DNA of 6,397 nt from Candidatus Aminicenantota bacterium (lineage in GTDB: Bacteria > Acidobacteriota > Aminicenantia > UBA2199): contig CP070627.1 in NCBI GenBank assembly GCA_020355945.1, positions 8,961,641 through 8,968,037 of the forward strand. Direction: 5' to 3'. This document shows positions 5,296-6,397 of the stretch, one piece after another (the stretch's first letter is position 1; each line of letters opens with the position of its first letter). The notes under the pieces are model-generated. The model did not search any database and was not told the DNA's origin. It was given only the letters and a program-made list of their open reading frames with translations. The translations under genes were made by a program, and so were the position numbers.

Positions 5296-5865
5296 TTGAA
5301 AACAAAGATCATTACAGTTGTTGTCTTAATTCTTTTTGCAGCAGTGAATGCAGCGGCCCTGGATATGACTGCTCTCAAGGGCCTTAAAAAAAAAACAAGC
5401 AAAAGTGAATCCGGCACGTGGGTCAAGTATAAGTCAAAAAAAACACCCATAAAAAATTTCCGGGCCGGTTCTGTTCACCTTGATTACGATAATACCATGT
5501 TTTATTTGTATATCGGGGTGAAAGATGAAAAAGAGGCTTTTTTGCGCATGCACGTGCAAGTGGAGCCGGCCGTGGATTGGATTAATTTTAATAAAATCAT
5601 CATCACGGCAGATGAAGAAACCTTTGTACGCGAATTTGCACGCCCAAGACTTAATACAACGATTGCCCTCAGGCAGCAATTTTTAGAATTTTACGACGAA
5701 GAGGTGATGCCTCATGAAATAAAGATGTTTGAGAAGATCATTGCCTCGAAAGAAGTGACCATCCGGTACAAAGGCGAAGAGAGAGAACAGGATCTAAAAC
5801 TCAAAAAGAAACATCTGCAAGCTATAAAAGACATACTGGAAGCCTGGAAAAAATTGAATCACTGA
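5296..5865 (+). CDS. Exported protein of unknown family, TTG start
   Basis: A 189-residue protein from the TTG. It opens with a classic signal peptide: KTK, then the hydrophobic IITVVVLILFAAV, then NAAA as a probable cleavage site. The mature part (about 168 residues) is Lys/Glu-rich. It starts with a basic stretch (LKGLKKKTSK), continues with beta-strand-like segments (SVHLDYDNTMFYLYIGVKD, FLRMHVQVEP, NKIIITADEETFVREF) and ends in a charged amphipathic helix (LKLKKKHLQAIKDILEAWKKL). There is no Cys in the mature part, no transmembrane helix and no recognisable catalytic motif. The location is likely periplasmic. I do not recognise the family. The longer in-frame form from the ATG at 5182 would put 38 residues ahead of the signal peptide and start upstream of the promoter, so I reject it. 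Its last 7 bases overlap the opposing flavoprotein gene. Confidence 0.82.
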   Translation: MKTKIITVVVLILFAAVNAAALDMTALKGLKKKTSKSESGTWVKYKSKKTPIKNFRAGSVHLDYDNTMFYLYIGVKDEKEAFLRMHVQVEPAVDWINFNKIIITADEETFVREFARPRLNTTIALRQQFLEFYDEEVMPHEIKMFEKIIASKEVTIRYKGEEREQDLKLKKKHLQAIKDILEAWKKLNH

Positions 5866-6397
5866 TCCTGCAAATACTTGTGCATATGATGGGCAGCGAT
5901 TTTGCCGTCACCCATGGCTAAAATAACGGTTGCCCCACCGCGGACAATATCACCCCCGGCAAACATCTCCGGGATAGAGGTTTGCATGGTTTCTTCATTG
6001 ACCACAATGGTTTTCCACCGGGTGGTTTCCAGTTCCGGGACCACCTGGGGAATCAACGGATTGGGGGAGGTCCCGATTCCCACCACCACTGTATCTACAT
6101 CGATCAAGTACTCAGACCCGGGAATGGGTTTGGGTCTTCGCCGGCCAGAGTCATCCGGCTCACCCAATTCCATTTCCTGGACTTTCATTTGCTTGACCCG
6201 ACCCTCGGGATCACCATAGTATTCGAGGGGATTGGTGAGGGTTGAAAATTCAACGCCTTCTTCTTTGGCGTGGTGTATTTCTTCGATGCGGGCGGGCATT
6301 TCCTTTTCCGATCGGCGGTAAACGATGATGGCCCGTTCAGCGCCTAACCGCAGTGCGGTGCGGACAGAATCCATAGCCGTATTGCCACCGCCAATCA
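5859..6397 (-). CDS. gltA: NADPH-dependent glutamate synthase small-subunit-type oxidoreductase (C-terminal part)
   Basis: Partial: only the last 178 codons or so are present; the N-terminus lies beyond base 6397. It opens in the window with IGGGNTAMDSVRTALRLGA, the glycine-rich turn of the NADPH-binding Rossmann domain. YRRSEKEMPA follows, with the arginines that commonly hold the NADP 2'-phosphate. Then come MELGEPD.SGRRRP.PIPGSE, VDTVVVGIGTSPNP and FAGGDIVRGGATVILAMGDGKIAA, the FAD-binding GD motif and final helix. This matches the GltD/GltA-like family (glutamate synthase small subunit), which passes electrons from NADPH through FAD towards Fe-S clusters. The same architecture is used by the NfnB/SudA ferredoxin:NADP oxidoreductase subunit, and the visible part cannot separate the two. 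The ATG at 6374 is internal. The region is visibly more GC-rich than the rest, as expected for a conserved housekeeping gene. Confidence 0.9.
   Translation of the reverse strand, partial: IGGGNTAMDSVRTALRLGAERAIIVYRRSEKEMPARIEEIHHAKEEGVEFSTLTNPLEYYGDPEGRVKQMKVQEMELGEPDDSGRRRPKPIPGSEYLIDVDTVVVGIGTSPNPLIPQVVPELETTRWKTIVVNEETMQTSIPEMFAGGDIVRGGATVILAMGDGKIAAHHMHKYLQDQ

Overview
The window is probably from an uncultured, moderately AT-rich Gram-negative-type bacterium. The best guess is the Candidatus Aminicenantes/Acidobacteriota sphere. This rests on the style of the large secreted Ig-like protein (repeats opening with PFG...DTP, a C-terminal FYWQPG...GTYEFVF module), on dispersed 'AGCCACGRA' repeats, and on frequent near-consensus TTGACA/TATAAT promoters. 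No marker gene is present, so the taxonomy is inference.

Layout. Bases 1-37 hold three tandem 10-base units of a dispersed repeat. A promoter with an 11-bp-arm palindrome over its -35 box drives an apparently leaderless gene for an AAA_14/DUF4143 ATPase (221-1444, +). Two small + strand genes with strong Shine-Dalgarno (SD) sites follow: a DinB-fold metal-binding protein (1662-2153) and a 100-residue protein of unknown function (2263-2565), each with a candidate promoter. On the - strand, 2591-2743 encodes a 50-residue peptide with a near-textbook double-glycine leader (LSNHEAATVRGG) and a hydrophilic 18-residue tail, under a perfect-consensus promoter. Upstream of it on the same strand is a 690-residue secreted mosaic protein (lamin-tail, BACON-like and Ig-like modules; 2914-4986) whose gene has absorbed two repeat-like segments. 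The divergent intergenic region 4987-5295 holds promoters for both directions and a second, inverted copy of the AGCCACG repeat. An exported protein of unknown family (5296-5865, TTG start) overlaps tail-to-tail by 7 bases with the C-terminal part of an NADPH-dependent glutamate synthase small-subunit-type flavoprotein (5859 to beyond 6397, -).

The genes do not form one pathway; this is a patchwork of mostly singly transcribed genes. The most interesting item is the orphan GG-leader peptide: no maturation enzyme, C39 peptidase or transporter lies in the window, so if it is a secreted or modified peptide its machinery is encoded elsewhere. Second is the leaderless ATPase with an operator-like palindrome, and third the repeat elements inside the secreted protein's reading frame.
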